Shown here in pieces: positions 26,112 through 34,673 of a DNA stretch of 64,000 nt; the first letter of the stretch is position 1, and each line of letters opens with the position of its first letter. The notes beneath the pieces are model-generated. The model made no database searches, was not told where the DNA came from, and was given only the letters and a program-made list of their open reading frames with translations. Source of the DNA: CBDEVH01 sp965243565 (GTDB lineage: Bacteria; Pseudomonadota; Gammaproteobacteria; Tethybacterales; Persebacteraceae); contig OZ251571.1 in assembly GCA_965243565.1 (NCBI GenBank), forward strand, positions 248,001-312,000, written 5' to 3'. The position numbers and the translations under genes are program-made.

Positions 26112-26516
26112 TTATTTTTTGTCTTCAGTACTGTTGTTCTTTGCTTCTTTGTCGCTAGCAACAGGAGCGTTGTTCTTACTGATTTCTTGCTCACGCTTTA
26201 TTTTGTCAAGCAAAATATGGGAGTCAGTGGTAATCGCTTCTTCGCAACGCACAATCAAACTACGAATAACAGATTCGCTAAAACGAAAGCTTTCTTTTAG
26301 TGTGTTGAGTGCTTCTTGCTCGCATTCGATGTTATACAAAAAATAACAGGCTCGAGATTGCTTGTTAATGGGGTAGGCGAGCTGTCTTACGCCCCAGTCT
26401 TCAAAGCGATGAACTTTGCCACCGCTTTCAGTTACGATGTCTTTAAATCGGTCTGCCATGCCACTTCGGTTTCGTTGCTCCGATGTTGTCATGACTACTA
26501 TTTCATAATGTCTCAT
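26112..26516 (-). CDS. rpsF: 30S ribosomal protein bS6
   Basis: 134 residues; starts MRHYEIVVMTTSEQR and keeps GGKVHRFEDWGVRQLAYPI and CYFLYNIECE. The C-terminal ~35 residues are an acidic/charged tail (ending EAKNNSTEDKK), as common for bS6. It is the first gene of the ten-gene minus-strand block; a good promoter and a short structured leader lie directly upstream. Confidence 0.96.
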   Translation of the reverse strand: MRHYEIVVMTTSEQRNRSGMADRFKDIVTESGGKVHRFEDWGVRQLAYPINKQSRACYFLYNIECEQEALNTLKESFRFSESVIRSLIVRCEEAITTDSHILLDKIKREQEISKNNAPVASDKEAKNNSTEDKK

Positions 26517-26539
26517 GTTGTCCCTTTCGAACTTTCGAT

Positions 26540-26575
26540 CGCCAAGTTATTTGTGCGATAAGAAACTTAGTGGCG
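26540..26575 (-). promoter_or_regulatory. Imperfect hairpin in the rpsF leader, candidate bS6:bS18 control site
   Basis: On the minus strand CGCC-act-AAGTT and AACTT-GGCG can pair into a stem with a 3-base bulge on its 5' side, between the promoter and the rpsF start. In several bacteria the bS6:bS18 complex represses its own mRNA at a bulged leader stem. I did not recognise the full published consensus, so the function is inferred from position. Confidence 0.4.
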
Positions 26576-26576
26576 A

Positions 26577-26605
26577 ATTATATCCTATTGTAAAGACAAA
26601 GACAA
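26577..26605 (-). promoter_or_regulatory. Promoter of the rpsF-to-rnhB block
   Basis: On the minus strand -35 TTGTCT (26600-26605), a 17-base spacer and -10 TATAAT (26577-26582). The start of transcription would fall about 55 bases before the rpsF ATG. Confidence 0.72.
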
Positions 26606-26665
26606 ATAAAAACAATAATATAATGATATTCTATACACTTTTTTGGTGGTACAATCTAATTGTAG

Positions 26666-27646
26666 ATGACTATTGATATTAATAACATGCCTGAAAATGC
26701 TGCCCAATTGCGTGGTAACGAGGATTATTCCTTAGTGGCATTGCGTGCTTTTAGAGAGGTTGCCAAACATAAAAGCTTTACTTTGGCAGCACGACATTTA
26801 AATGTTACACAAAGTGCGGTTAGCCATCATGTTCGTTTGCTCGAAAGTCAATACAAAGTAGTGCTGTTTGATAGAGAAGGACGGCGAATCGATTTATCAG
26901 CAGAGGGGCGGGTGCTTTATGATGTGCTAGAGAGCTCTTTTACCGCCATCGAAAAGGCGGTTGTTAATTTACGCGAAGGTAATGCCAAAAAACATCTGGT
27001 GCTAGGGGTGTTGGCATCATTTGCCAGCAAATGGTTGGTGCCGCGTATTGGCTCATTTTATAAAAATAATGAGTCTATCGAACTGACTATTAGGTCGGTT
27101 AACCATACCATCGATGTATCACGTGAACATTTCGATTTGGCGGTTATTACCGCCCCCGAACCGCCCTTACTTGAAGAAGTGATGAGCGAAAAATTATGGC
27201 AAGAGCAATTGTTTGTAGTGTGTAGCCCAAGCTACTATAATTTACATAAAGATCATTTTAACTCGCTTGCTGATTTATCATTACACGTATTTTTGCATGA
27301 TGAAACCGAAATTTCTGCCGAACGTGGTTTTGATTGGGCAACGTGGATGCGGCATTTTGATGTAATGACGATATTAAACAAAGTTACATCACATTATTTT
27401 TCGCAAAGCGATTTGGCATTGCAAGCGGCTATTGCCGGAAATGGTTTGGCTTTAACCCGCACGTCTATTGCCGCTACCGATATGAGTCATGGGCGGCTGA
27501 TTAACCCTTTTCCTGCTGAAGTTATTAATACCAAAGCGTCGTGTTTTTTGTGCGGACTAAAAGGGGCATGGAATACAGGCGCAACCAAACAATTACGCGA
27601 TTGGCTACTAGAAGAAGCCAAAGCGGTAACACCAATCCAGAAATAA
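26666..27646 (+). CDS. LysR-family transcriptional regulator (GcvA-like)
   Basis: 326 residues. The winged helix-turn-helix near the N-terminus (FREVAKHKSFTLAARHLNVT, then QSAVSHHVRLLESQ) is followed by the LysR substrate-binding domain. The closing part (QAAIAGNGLALTRTSIAATD) resembles GcvA-type members. Such proteins usually control a divergent or adjacent gene; here the divergent neighbour is rpsF, an unlikely target, and the downstream gene is a small unknown membrane protein. No clear Shine-Dalgarno sequence precedes the start. Ligand and targets unknown. Confidence 0.9.
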   Translation: MTIDINNMPENAAQLRGNEDYSLVALRAFREVAKHKSFTLAARHLNVTQSAVSHHVRLLESQYKVVLFDREGRRIDLSAEGRVLYDVLESSFTAIEKAVVNLREGNAKKHLVLGVLASFASKWLVPRIGSFYKNNESIELTIRSVNHTIDVSREHFDLAVITAPEPPLLEEVMSEKLWQEQLFVVCSPSYYNLHKDHFNSLADLSLHVFLHDETEISAERGFDWATWMRHFDVMTILNKVTSHYFSQSDLALQAAIAGNGLALTRTSIAATDMSHGRLINPFPAEVINTKASCFLCGLKGAWNTGATKQLRDWLLEEAKAVTPIQK

Positions 27647-27661
27647 AAAGACAATTTTATT

Positions 27662-28012
27662 ATGCGTGAATTAATAACCATTATTGCTTTAATAGTTTTA
27701 TTTCAAGTTGATATTATCGGTGAAAACGGAAGCGGGTTTTTTTACTCGGGGATAGTTGGCGTGCTGAGGTTGGCATTGTTAGTTTATTTGTGTATGTGTG
27801 TTATTGAGAGAGTATGTATCCCACAAAAAGAGGGTAGGTTGGAATTTAATGGAAGGTATTCTTATTTGATTGCTCAATGGGAAGAAGAAGAAAGCCAAAA
27901 AGCTGCTGTAAATGCAGGGCAAGACAATGCTGCTTTAAACTCTAAATCGACCGCTGCTCAACAGTGTAAAAAAACCGAATACGGCTTGGACTCTGTCGAT
28001 ATGTCTGACTAA
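27662..28012 (+). CDS. Small membrane protein of unknown function
   Basis: 116 residues, starting 15 bases after the LysR gene. Two hydrophobic stretches (residues about 4-17 and 30-48, the latter VLRLALLVYLCMCVIE) precede a polar, Gln/Ala/Ser-rich C-terminal half that should be cytoplasmic. I recognise no family. The close spacing suggests co-transcription with the regulator. Confidence 0.55.
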   Translation: MRELITIIALIVLFQVDIIGENGSGFFYSGIVGVLRLALLVYLCMCVIERVCIPQKEGRLEFNGRYSYLIAQWEEEESQKAAVNAGQDNAALNSKSTAAQQCKKTEYGLDSVDMSD

Positions 28013-28067
28013 ATAAGGCAAGACGCCATCGCTAAAGGGTGTAAAGGGTGTTTTTGTATGGTAGGTT

Positions 28068-29114
28068 TTAACGTGGATAATGTGCGCCCGCAATACGAGG
28101 TTTGCCACCTGTAACCGATGATGTATTAAGCGGTTTTTTGTCGTAGTGCATTTTTGCCAGCCATGCAAAGGCAGCGGCTTCGACGTATTCTTTTGCCAGA
28201 CCAATGTCGTCGGTTAAAATCGGTGGGCTTGCCAACTGTTGACATAATTGTTGGTATAACATGCGATTATTAATGCCACCGCCGCAGATAAAAACAGGAT
28301 TGTCGTCCATGGCATTGACAATGGTTTGCGCAGTGTAGGCAATTAGGGTGATTTCAATGTTATCAGCGCTGGTGTTGGGGAATGTATCAATAATTTGCGC
28401 CAATGAAAATTCTTCGCGACCACAGCTTTTGGGTGCGGGCTTTTTTAAATAGGGGTGCTGTAATAAAGTATTGAGTAGATTGGTGTCAATAGCGGTATCG
28501 GCTGCCAATAGCGTGTTATCACAAATGCTTTTGCCTTGTTGCTGCCGCCATTCGTCAATCAATAACATGCCGGGACCGATGTCCCAGCCTTGTATAGTGC
28601 CGTCACGGCTTAGTTTCGTCACATTGGCAATACCACCGATATTGACAATGTTGCAGGGGCGATGCTTGGCAAAAAAGTAATCATGAAAAAAAGGTACCAA
28701 GGGCGCACCTTCGCCACCAGTGGCAAGGTCACGTCGCCGAAAGTCGCAAATAACATCAATGCCGGTTAGTTCGGTTAATAACGCCCCGTTGAGTAACTGC
28801 CATGTGGATTGTTTGGCAGGACGGTGGGCAATGGTTTGCCCGTGGCAACCAATGGCGGTGATGTCGTTTGGCGAACAATTAATTTGTAATATTGCTTGGG
28901 CACATAATGTTGTAATGGCATTTTCAACGTCGAGTAACTCACTAATCTCAATGTGTGTGGATTGTGCGAGTCCCCGCATGCGTTTGGCAAGAGCGGTGGG
29001 TATGGGGTGGCTGTGTGTATGGGTGATGGGGTTACGGGCTAAAAAATCCATAACGACTACATCGGCAGCGTCCATGCTGTTGCCTGTCATTATGCCGATA
29101 AAACGTTGGTTCAT
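28068..29114 (-). CDS. anmK: Anhydro-N-acetylmuramic acid kinase
   Basis: 348 residues of the AnmK family, which converts 1,6-anhydro-MurNAc from recycled cell wall to MurNAc-6-phosphate. Seen: the N-terminal GIMTGNSMDAADVVVMDF (usually GLMSGTSMDGID), AIGCHGQTIAHRP, NIGGIANVT, GWDIGPGMLLIDEW and the late ICGGGINNRML. The gene start overlaps the end of the M23 peptidase gene by four bases, the usual cell-wall pairing in gammaproteobacteria. Confidence 0.95.
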   Translation of the reverse strand: MNQRFIGIMTGNSMDAADVVVMDFLARNPITHTHSHPIPTALAKRMRGLAQSTHIEISELLDVENAITTLCAQAILQINCSPNDITAIGCHGQTIAHRPAKQSTWQLLNGALLTELTGIDVICDFRRRDLATGGEGAPLVPFFHDYFFAKHRPCNIVNIGGIANVTKLSRDGTIQGWDIGPGMLLIDEWRQQQGKSICDNTLLAADTAIDTNLLNTLLQHPYLKKPAPKSCGREEFSLAQIIDTFPNTSADNIEITLIAYTAQTIVNAMDDNPVFICGGGINNRMLYQQLCQQLASPPILTDDIGLAKEYVEAAAFAWLAKMHYDKKPLNTSSVTGGKPRIAGAHYPR

Positions 29115-30508
29115 TGCCCAATGGAGATGTTTTGTAGTTCTTTTAACACATCGGCGGTTTCGGCTTTAAAGGCTACGAGGTCTTTGCCTTTGAGTGCTGG
29201 AACTTGCTTGGGTACGCTAACCGATAATGGGTTTTTATGAACATTGCGTACTCGAAATTCGTAGTGAAGGTGTGGTCCTGTTGCTAGGCCTGTTTGCCCG
29301 ACATAACCGATTATCTGCCCTTGTTGGACATTTTTACCACGGCGAATACCCTTGCCAAACCGACTTAAATGCGCATAAACAGTGGTGTAAATGTTAAAGT
29401 GTTTTATCATGACGACATTGCCATAACCTCTTTCGCGGCGTGTACGGGTTATCACACCGTCGGCAGTGGCACGCACAGGTGTGCCTGTACGAGAGGCGTA
29501 ATCAACGCCTTTGTGTGAACGCCATTTTTTAAGAATGGGGTGAAAACGGCGGTGCGTAAATTTTGAGCTGATTCGTCTAAACTTGAGTGGGGCAGGTAAA
29601 AAGGCACGTCTTAAACTTTTGCCTTCGACAGAATAAAAATTGCCATCGGCACGGCGTAAGCCTTGAATAGTACGTTTTTTTCTTTGTACATTGCTAACGT
29701 ATTCAAAGGCATAGAGATTGCCCATTTTTATTAAGGTGTTGTCTTCGTCATGCCATGTGTCGTAAATAACACGAAAGGTATCGCCTTTGCGTACACTACG
29801 GTAAAAGTCAATTTGTGATTCTAATCGGGTAATGAGTGCTTCAATTGCCAAATCGGGCATGCCGATTTTTTCGGCGGCTTCGAATAGTGAAGTTTGTATT
29901 GCGGCAGCAGAGTGATGGCGTTTTTTTATTAGTATGGGGGCTTCTTCTTTGGCCCAATAATCGCCCGTGTCATCTTTGCCAGCGGTGAGGTAGTAGTCCG
30001 CATTGGTTTTGTAGAGTAATTGATTTAAATAACCGTTGTCATCTTGTCTAAAAAAAATGGATTGCCCAACGCGTAGGCGTTTATAACTTTTTAGTTTTTT
30101 GGTGAGTAAAAAGTTGGCAAAGTCTTCTTCAAGTTTTATGGTTTTGAGAATCTTGCCTAAGGTGTCGCCTCTTTTTATGCGGTATTCTAACCATGGTTGG
30201 AGGACTGGTTCCGCAGGTGTTATTTGAATCTCCAATTGTTCAATAGGAATCAACTCGATATTGAGATCTGGAATGTCCACTGTCAATATATCGGATAGGG
30301 CAATGTCTTTATTGACTGGTGTTTCGTTATTGGTGTCGTCAGCACTAATGGGTTGATCTATTAATAAGGGAGTTTCGAGTGATGGTACTGAGGTTAATAA
30401 AACGATAATGGTTAAACAGATTAAAAATGCTGCAACTGGTGTGGATGTTACGATGGAACAAAGCCCTTTTAGTATCGGACGAAGTTGTGCACGAGATAAA
30501 AGCAACAA
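29111..30508 (-). CDS. M23-family murein DD-endopeptidase (MepM-like)
   Basis: 465 residues: an N-terminal membrane anchor (TPVAAFLICLTIIVLLTSVP), a LysM-like/OapA-type region (YRIKRGDTLGKILKTIKL), and the C-terminal LytM/M23 domain with metal ligands in HKGVDYASRTGTPV and GPHLHYEFRV. Such enzymes cut cross-links in peptidoglycan during growth and act in the periplasm. It is translationally coupled to anmK and lies six bases from argJ. MepM assignment rests on domain order and neighbourhood. Confidence 0.93.
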   Translation of the reverse strand: MLLLSRAQLRPILKGLCSIVTSTPVAAFLICLTIIVLLTSVPSLETPLLIDQPISADDTNNETPVNKDIALSDILTVDIPDLNIELIPIEQLEIQITPAEPVLQPWLEYRIKRGDTLGKILKTIKLEEDFANFLLTKKLKSYKRLRVGQSIFFRQDDNGYLNQLLYKTNADYYLTAGKDDTGDYWAKEEAPILIKKRHHSAAAIQTSLFEAAEKIGMPDLAIEALITRLESQIDFYRSVRKGDTFRVIYDTWHDEDNTLIKMGNLYAFEYVSNVQRKKRTIQGLRRADGNFYSVEGKSLRRAFLPAPLKFRRISSKFTHRRFHPILKKWRSHKGVDYASRTGTPVRATADGVITRTRRERGYGNVVMIKHFNIYTTVYAHLSRFGKGIRRGKNVQQGQIIGYVGQTGLATGPHLHYEFRVRNVHKNPLSVSVPKQVPALKGKDLVAFKAETADVLKELQNISIGQ

Positions 30509-30514
30509 TGTAGA

Positions 30515-31723
30515 TTAGCTCCGGTAACTGGCGTTTATTTCGATGTATTTATGCGTCAAATCACAAGTTTTAAATTGGATTTGATGCTTGCCGTTACCAA
30601 TAGAGATATGCAGTGTAATTTCGTCTTTTAACAGTGCTTGAGTAGCGGATTTTTCGTCGTAATTTGGATGTATGCTTCCGTTTTTTACCAATGGTATTGG
30701 TGGTGTTGCGGCTATTGAACAATTGACTGTGTCAGGGGTGATTTGTCCGCTGGCGTTGCCGATTGCCATCAATAAACGTCCAATATTGGCATCACTGGCA
30801 GCCAAAGCTGTTTTAACCAAAGGTGAGTTGGCTATGCTGGTGGCGACTTTGCGGCATAAATCGCGTGTTTTGCCACCACGAATGTCTAGGGTAATTAATT
30901 TGCTGGCACCTTCACCATCACGAATAATGGCTTCGGCTAGGAATATACTATGGTCGGTTAGCTGTTTTTTAATGGTGCGTTCTTCGCCAACGGTGGCAGC
31001 GCCGCCGCTTTGACCTGTGGCAATGAGGATGAATGAGTCATTGGTTGAGGTGTCGCCATCAACGCTAATGGCATTGAAGGAATCACGCACGATTTCTTTT
31101 TGCCAGCGTTGTAGAGTAGTAGGAGTAATGGCAGCATCGGTGGCTATATAGGCGAGCATGGTTGCCATATTGGGTGCTATCATGCCCGATCCTTTGGCAA
31201 TGCCGGTAATGGTTTTACCGTGTAAGGTAGAACTAACGCCTTTGCAAACGGTATCGGTTGTCATAATGGCATTGGCGGCGGCTAGCCAGTTGTCATGTGA
31301 TAGTTTTTCTAGGCAACGGCTAAGACCGCTTATGTATTGTTCCATAGGCAGGAGTTCCATAATGACTCCAGTCGAAAAAGGAAGAATACTTTTGCTGGTA
31401 TGACCTAATAATTTGCCTAAAGAACGGCAGCATTCTTTGGCGTCTTTTAGGCCTTTTCCTGCTGTGCCCGCATTGGCAATACCTGCGTTGATAACCAATG
31501 CACGAATGTTTTGACCAATACCATTGTTAAGATGTGTACGACATACCTGAACTGGGGCAGCAGCAAAACGGTTTTGCGTAAAGACACCAGCAACCACACT
31601 GTTTTTGGGTAATGTGATGACGGTTAAGTCATCTCGTCGCCGTGATTTTATGGCTTGAGTGGTGCCAATTTCAATGCCACGAATCGGCGTTAATTGGCTT
31701 GGTTTGGCAAGGTTAACTGCCAT
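30515..31723 (-). CDS. argJ: Bifunctional ornithine acetyltransferase/N-acetylglutamate synthase
   Basis: 402 residues; an autoprocessing Ntn-type enzyme with the self-cleavage site at APNMA/TMLAYIATDA (Thr nucleophile). N-terminal RGIEIGTTQAIK and ITLPKNSVVAGVFTQNRFAA and the middle SFNAISVDGDTSTND are typical. It moves acetyl from acetylornithine to glutamate, giving the cyclic arginine pathway. It lies between the tRNA cluster and the M23 gene on the same strand; no other arginine genes are in view. Confidence 0.95.
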   Translation of the reverse strand: MAVNLAKPSQLTPIRGIEIGTTQAIKSRRRDDLTVITLPKNSVVAGVFTQNRFAAAPVQVCRTHLNNGIGQNIRALVINAGIANAGTAGKGLKDAKECCRSLGKLLGHTSKSILPFSTGVIMELLPMEQYISGLSRCLEKLSHDNWLAAANAIMTTDTVCKGVSSTLHGKTITGIAKGSGMIAPNMATMLAYIATDAAITPTTLQRWQKEIVRDSFNAISVDGDTSTNDSFILIATGQSGGAATVGEERTIKKQLTDHSIFLAEAIIRDGEGASKLITLDIRGGKTRDLCRKVATSIANSPLVKTALAASDANIGRLLMAIGNASGQITPDTVNCSIAATPPIPLVKNGSIHPNYDEKSATQALLKDEITLHISIGNGKHQIQFKTCDLTHKYIEINASYRS

Positions 31724-31759
31724 GCCATTAGCGGGATGATTGCGTTACTGTAATGATTG

Positions 31760-31843
31760 TGCCCAGGGCCGGACTCGAACCGGCACGCCGGTAAGGGCAA
31801 AGGATTTTAAGTCCTTCGTGTCTACCAATTTCACCACCCGGGC
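31760..31843 (-). tRNA. tRNA-Leu (anticodon TAA)
   Basis: Read on the minus strand: acceptor GCCCGGG pairs with CCTGGGC (one G-T), D-loop GGTAGACAC, anticodon loop ACTTAAAAT with TAA, a long variable arm as in leucine tRNAs, and TTCGAGTC in the T loop. The CCA end is not encoded. Confidence 0.94.
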
Positions 31844-31863
31844 GCGTTGTTTCATCATTATAG

Positions 31864-31937
31864 TGGAGGCGGGAGTCGGAATCGAACCGGCGTTGACGGC
31901 TTTGCAGGCCGCTGCATGACCACTCTGCCATCCCGCC
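31864..31937 (-). tRNA. tRNA-Cys (anticodon GCA)
   Basis: Acceptor GGCGGGA/TCCCGCC, anticodon loop CTGCAAA, T loop GGTTCGATTCC and an encoded CCA. It is the middle member of a Gly-Cys-Leu cluster, the order known from Escherichia coli. Confidence 0.95.
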
Positions 31938-31993
31938 ACTGTAATTGTTAATCATCAAAAAAAATGCTTTTTAGTATGTCGTATATTAAATCA

Positions 31994-32069
31994 TGGAGCG
32001 GGAAACGAGATTCGAACTCGCGACCTCAACCTTGGCAAGGTTGCGCTCTACCAATTGAGCTATTCCCGC
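31994..32069 (-). tRNA. tRNA-Gly (anticodon GCC)
   Basis: Acceptor GCGGGAA/TTCCCGC, D arm AGCTCAATTGGTAGAGC, anticodon loop CTTGCCAAG, T loop GTTCGAATC, encoded CCA. It is the first transcribed tRNA of the cluster. Confidence 0.96.
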
Positions 32070-32116
32070 AAAAAATAAAGACTCTACTCTATATAAAAAG
32101 GTGTGTTGTGTCAATG

Positions 32117-32716
32117 CTAACGTTTAATTTTTGTATCAATAAAAGCCGTTCTTTCGCTAATTATTGATAACCAAGTTTGCATTTTTGGGTATTTGTCCCA
32201 CTCTATTAGGATTGGTTTCATTGCTTGTAAAAAGTCAAGTGTGCAGGCCAAAGCGACATCAGCCACATCGATGTTGTCGGTGTGAAATTCATTGATGTTG
32301 TTTTCAATATGGGCAAAGGTGGTAACCGCTTTGGCGTTTAACCAATTTTCCCAATTTTCATTTTTCATGTCGGGGGCGACTTTGGTCGCCATAATTACTG
32401 ATAAAGCGGCGTCAGCAGCACCGTCAACCAAGGCTTCGCGTGCTTTAACGCGATAGCGTGCAGTGGATTCATCGGGTAAGAATTTAGGCGTGTCACCACA
32501 GGAGTCCAAATAGTCGCAAATAAGGCTTGAGTTGACTAATTGAGTGCCATCGTCAAGGATGAGTATGGGAATCTTACGCAGTGGATTGTTCGCACAGACG
32601 ATGTCGGGGTTTTCCCAAACGACGATTGGTGTAATGGTGCAATTAATCTGTTTTTCGGCAATGATGATTCGTGCTTTGCGGGCAAAAGGACTGGTTAAAC
32701 TAACGATTAATTCCAT
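32117..32716 (-). CDS. Glutathione S-transferase family protein
   Basis: 199 residues. The N-terminal thioredoxin-like half shows SLTSPFARKARIIIAEKQI and the cis-Pro region NPLRKIPILILDDG followed by NSSLICDYLDS; the second half is all-helical as in GSTs. The family conjugates or reduces substrates with glutathione. It lies 18 bases after phaB on the same strand, so it is likely the last gene of the PHA operon; the reason for that is unclear. Confidence 0.88.
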   Translation of the reverse strand: MELIVSLTSPFARKARIIIAEKQINCTITPIVVWENPDIVCANNPLRKIPILILDDGTQLVNSSLICDYLDSCGDTPKFLPDESTARYRVKAREALVDGAADAALSVIMATKVAPDMKNENWENWLNAKAVTTFAHIENNINEFHTDNIDVADVALACTLDFLQAMKPILIEWDKYPKMQTWLSIISERTAFIDTKIKR

Positions 32717-32734
32717 GTTTTTATCCTTTTTTGT

Positions 32735-33463
32735 TTAATACATGTGCAGACCACCATTAGCACTAAAGTTAGCACCAGTGATGTAACCCGCGTTTTCGTC
32801 GGCTAAAAAACCAACGATACGTGCGATTTCGAGTGGTTCGGCAAAACGCCCTGCAGGGATGGTGCTAGTAATTTTATCTTGCACTTCTTGCGGTATTTGT
32901 TTGACCATTTTGGTGGCAACATACCCGGGCGAGACGGTGTTAACAGTAACGCCTTTGCGTATGGCTTCTTGTGCCAATGCTTTGGAAAATCCATGAATGC
33001 CAGCTTTGGCAGCAGAGTAGTTGGTTTGACCAAACTGCCCTTTTTGTCCATTGACCGATGAAATATTAATAATTCGACCGTATTGACGTTCGAGCATGCT
33101 GTCAAAAAACTGCTTGGTAACGTAAAAAACACTGTTCAGATTGGTGTTAATTACATTGTTCCATATATCGGGAGTCATTTTACGAAAGGTGGCATCGCTG
33201 GTAATGCCTGCATTATTGACCAAAACATCAACAGGACCTAATTTGTCAGTTACTTCTTTTGCCATGGCTTGGCAGGATTCCCAGTTGGTAATGTCGCAAC
33301 GGCTGGCGAATACGTCAAGTTTTTCGTCGGCTAACCATTGATCAATGAGTTGTTGTCGATAAAAAGTGGTGGCAACGGCATAACCGTCGTTTAATAATTG
33401 TTGACAGATGGCGGTTCCTATGCCTCCTGTTCCACCTGTAACCAATGCTACTTTTTTTGTCAT
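32735..33463 (-). CDS. phaB: Acetoacetyl-CoA reductase (NADPH)
   Basis: 242 residues of the short-chain dehydrogenase family: cofactor loop TGGTGGIGTAI, NNAG, catalytic Ser in INISSVNGQKGQFGQTNYSA and Tyr-x-x-x-Lys in the same stretch. The SSVNGQKGQFGQTNYSAAKAG context is diagnostic of PhaB-type enzymes. It makes (R)-3-hydroxybutyryl-CoA for polyhydroxybutyrate. It sits between the thiolase and the GST-like gene on the same strand. Confidence 0.95.
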   Translation of the reverse strand: MTKKVALVTGGTGGIGTAICQQLLNDGYAVATTFYRQQLIDQWLADEKLDVFASRCDITNWESCQAMAKEVTDKLGPVDVLVNNAGITSDATFRKMTPDIWNNVINTNLNSVFYVTKQFFDSMLERQYGRIINISSVNGQKGQFGQTNYSAAKAGIHGFSKALAQEAIRKGVTVNTVSPGYVATKMVKQIPQEVQDKITSTIPAGRFAEPLEIARIVGFLADENAGYITGANFSANGGLHMY

Positions 33464-33491
33464 GATATTTATATGTTCTTTCTTAGTTTAA

Positions 33492-34673
33492 TTATACTGC
33501 TTCAACGGCTAGTGCAATGCCCATACCGCCACCAATGCATAAGCTGGTGAGCCCTTTACGGGCGTTTTGTTTTTTCATTTCGTGTAATAAGGTAACCAAT
33601 ACCCGTGCACCAGAGGCACCGATGGGATGTCCTAAGGCGATGGCACCGCCGTTGACGTTAATTTTATCGGTGTTCCAACCCATTTGCTCGTTTACGGCAA
33701 TGGCTTGAGCGGCAAAGGCTTCGTTAATCTCGAATAAATCAACATCATCTATATGCCATCCGGCTTTTTCGAGGCATTTTGTTGATGCTGGAACAGGACC
33801 AATGCCCATAATGGAAGGGTCTACACCGCAACTGGCACCAGCACGGATAATCGCCAGTGGGGTGAGTCCCAAGGCGTGTGCGGATTGTTCGGACATAATG
33901 ACCATAGCAGCAGCACCGTCGTTAATGCCAGAGGCGTTGCCAGCGGTAACTGTGCCGTTTTTGTCAAAGGCGGTTCGTAACGAGGCGAGTTTGTCAATGG
34001 TCATGCCCGCTTTAATGTATTCGTCATCGGCAAATACAATGGGGTCGCCTTTGCGAACAGGAATTTTAACGGACACGATTTCGTCTTTAAATTTCCCCAA
34101 GGCTTGGGCTTTTTGTGCTTTGTTTTGTGAGGCACAAGCAAAGGCATCTTGTGCTTCACGACTAATGCCAAATTGGTTGGCGACGTTTTCAGCGGTCATG
34201 CCCATGTGGTAGTGATTAAAGGCATCGGTTAATCCGTCATTGACCATAGTGTCAACGAGTGTACCGTTGCCCATACGAATGCCTTTGCGTGATTGATTGA
34301 GTACATGCGGCGAATTACTCATGGATTCTTGTCCACCAACAACAGCGATGTCAATATCACCACAGGCAATGGACATGGCGGCAAGGTGAACAGCACGCAA
34401 GCCACTGCCACAAACATGGTTAATGGTCATGGCGGGTGTTTCTTTTGCAATACCGGCTGCCATAGCGGCTTGTCTTGCGCCGTTTTGACCAATACCAGCG
34501 GTTAGGACTTGTCCCATAATGATGTCATCAACAGTGTCGGCTTCGATGCCCGCACGTTGAATGGCTTCTTTGATGACAATACTGCCTAGTTGTACGGCAC
34601 TTAAAGGTGCGAGTGTGCCGCTAAAATTGCCGATGGCGGTGCGACAAGCACTAACTATGACTGCTTGATTCAT
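33492..34673 (-). CDS. phaA: Acetyl-CoA acetyltransferase (beta-ketothiolase)
   Basis: 393 residues, the standard thiolase length. Nucleophile Cys88 lies in [13 protein letters not shown]; the C-terminal [18 protein letters not shown] and CIGGGMGIA hold the other catalytic His and Cys. It condenses two acetyl-CoA to acetoacetyl-CoA, the first step of PHB synthesis. The start overlaps the end of phaC by 23 bases. Confidence 0.95.
   Translation of the reverse strand: MNQAVIVSACRTAIGNFSGTLAPLSAVQLGSIVIKEAIQRAGIEADTVDDIIMGQVLTAGIGQNGARQAAMAAGIAKETPAMTINHVCGSGLRAVHLAAMSIACGDIDIAVVGGQESMSNSPHVLNQSRKGIRMGNGTLVDTMVNDGLTDAFNHYHMGMTAENVANQFGISREAQDAFACASQNKAQKAQALGKFKDEIVSVKIPVRKGDPIVFADDEYIKAGMTIDKLASLRTAFDKNGTVTAGNASGINDGAAAMVIMSEQSAHALGLTPLAIIRAGASCGVDPSIMGIGPVPASTKCLEKAGWHIDDVDLFEINEAFAAQAIAVNEQMGWNTDKINVNGGAIALGHPIGASGARVLVTLLHEMKKQNARKGLTSLCIGGGMGIALAVEAV

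Noticed and set aside
31728..31958. Short open frames covering the tRNA cluster
   Set aside because: They are read across tRNA-Leu and tRNA-Cys and are not protein genes.
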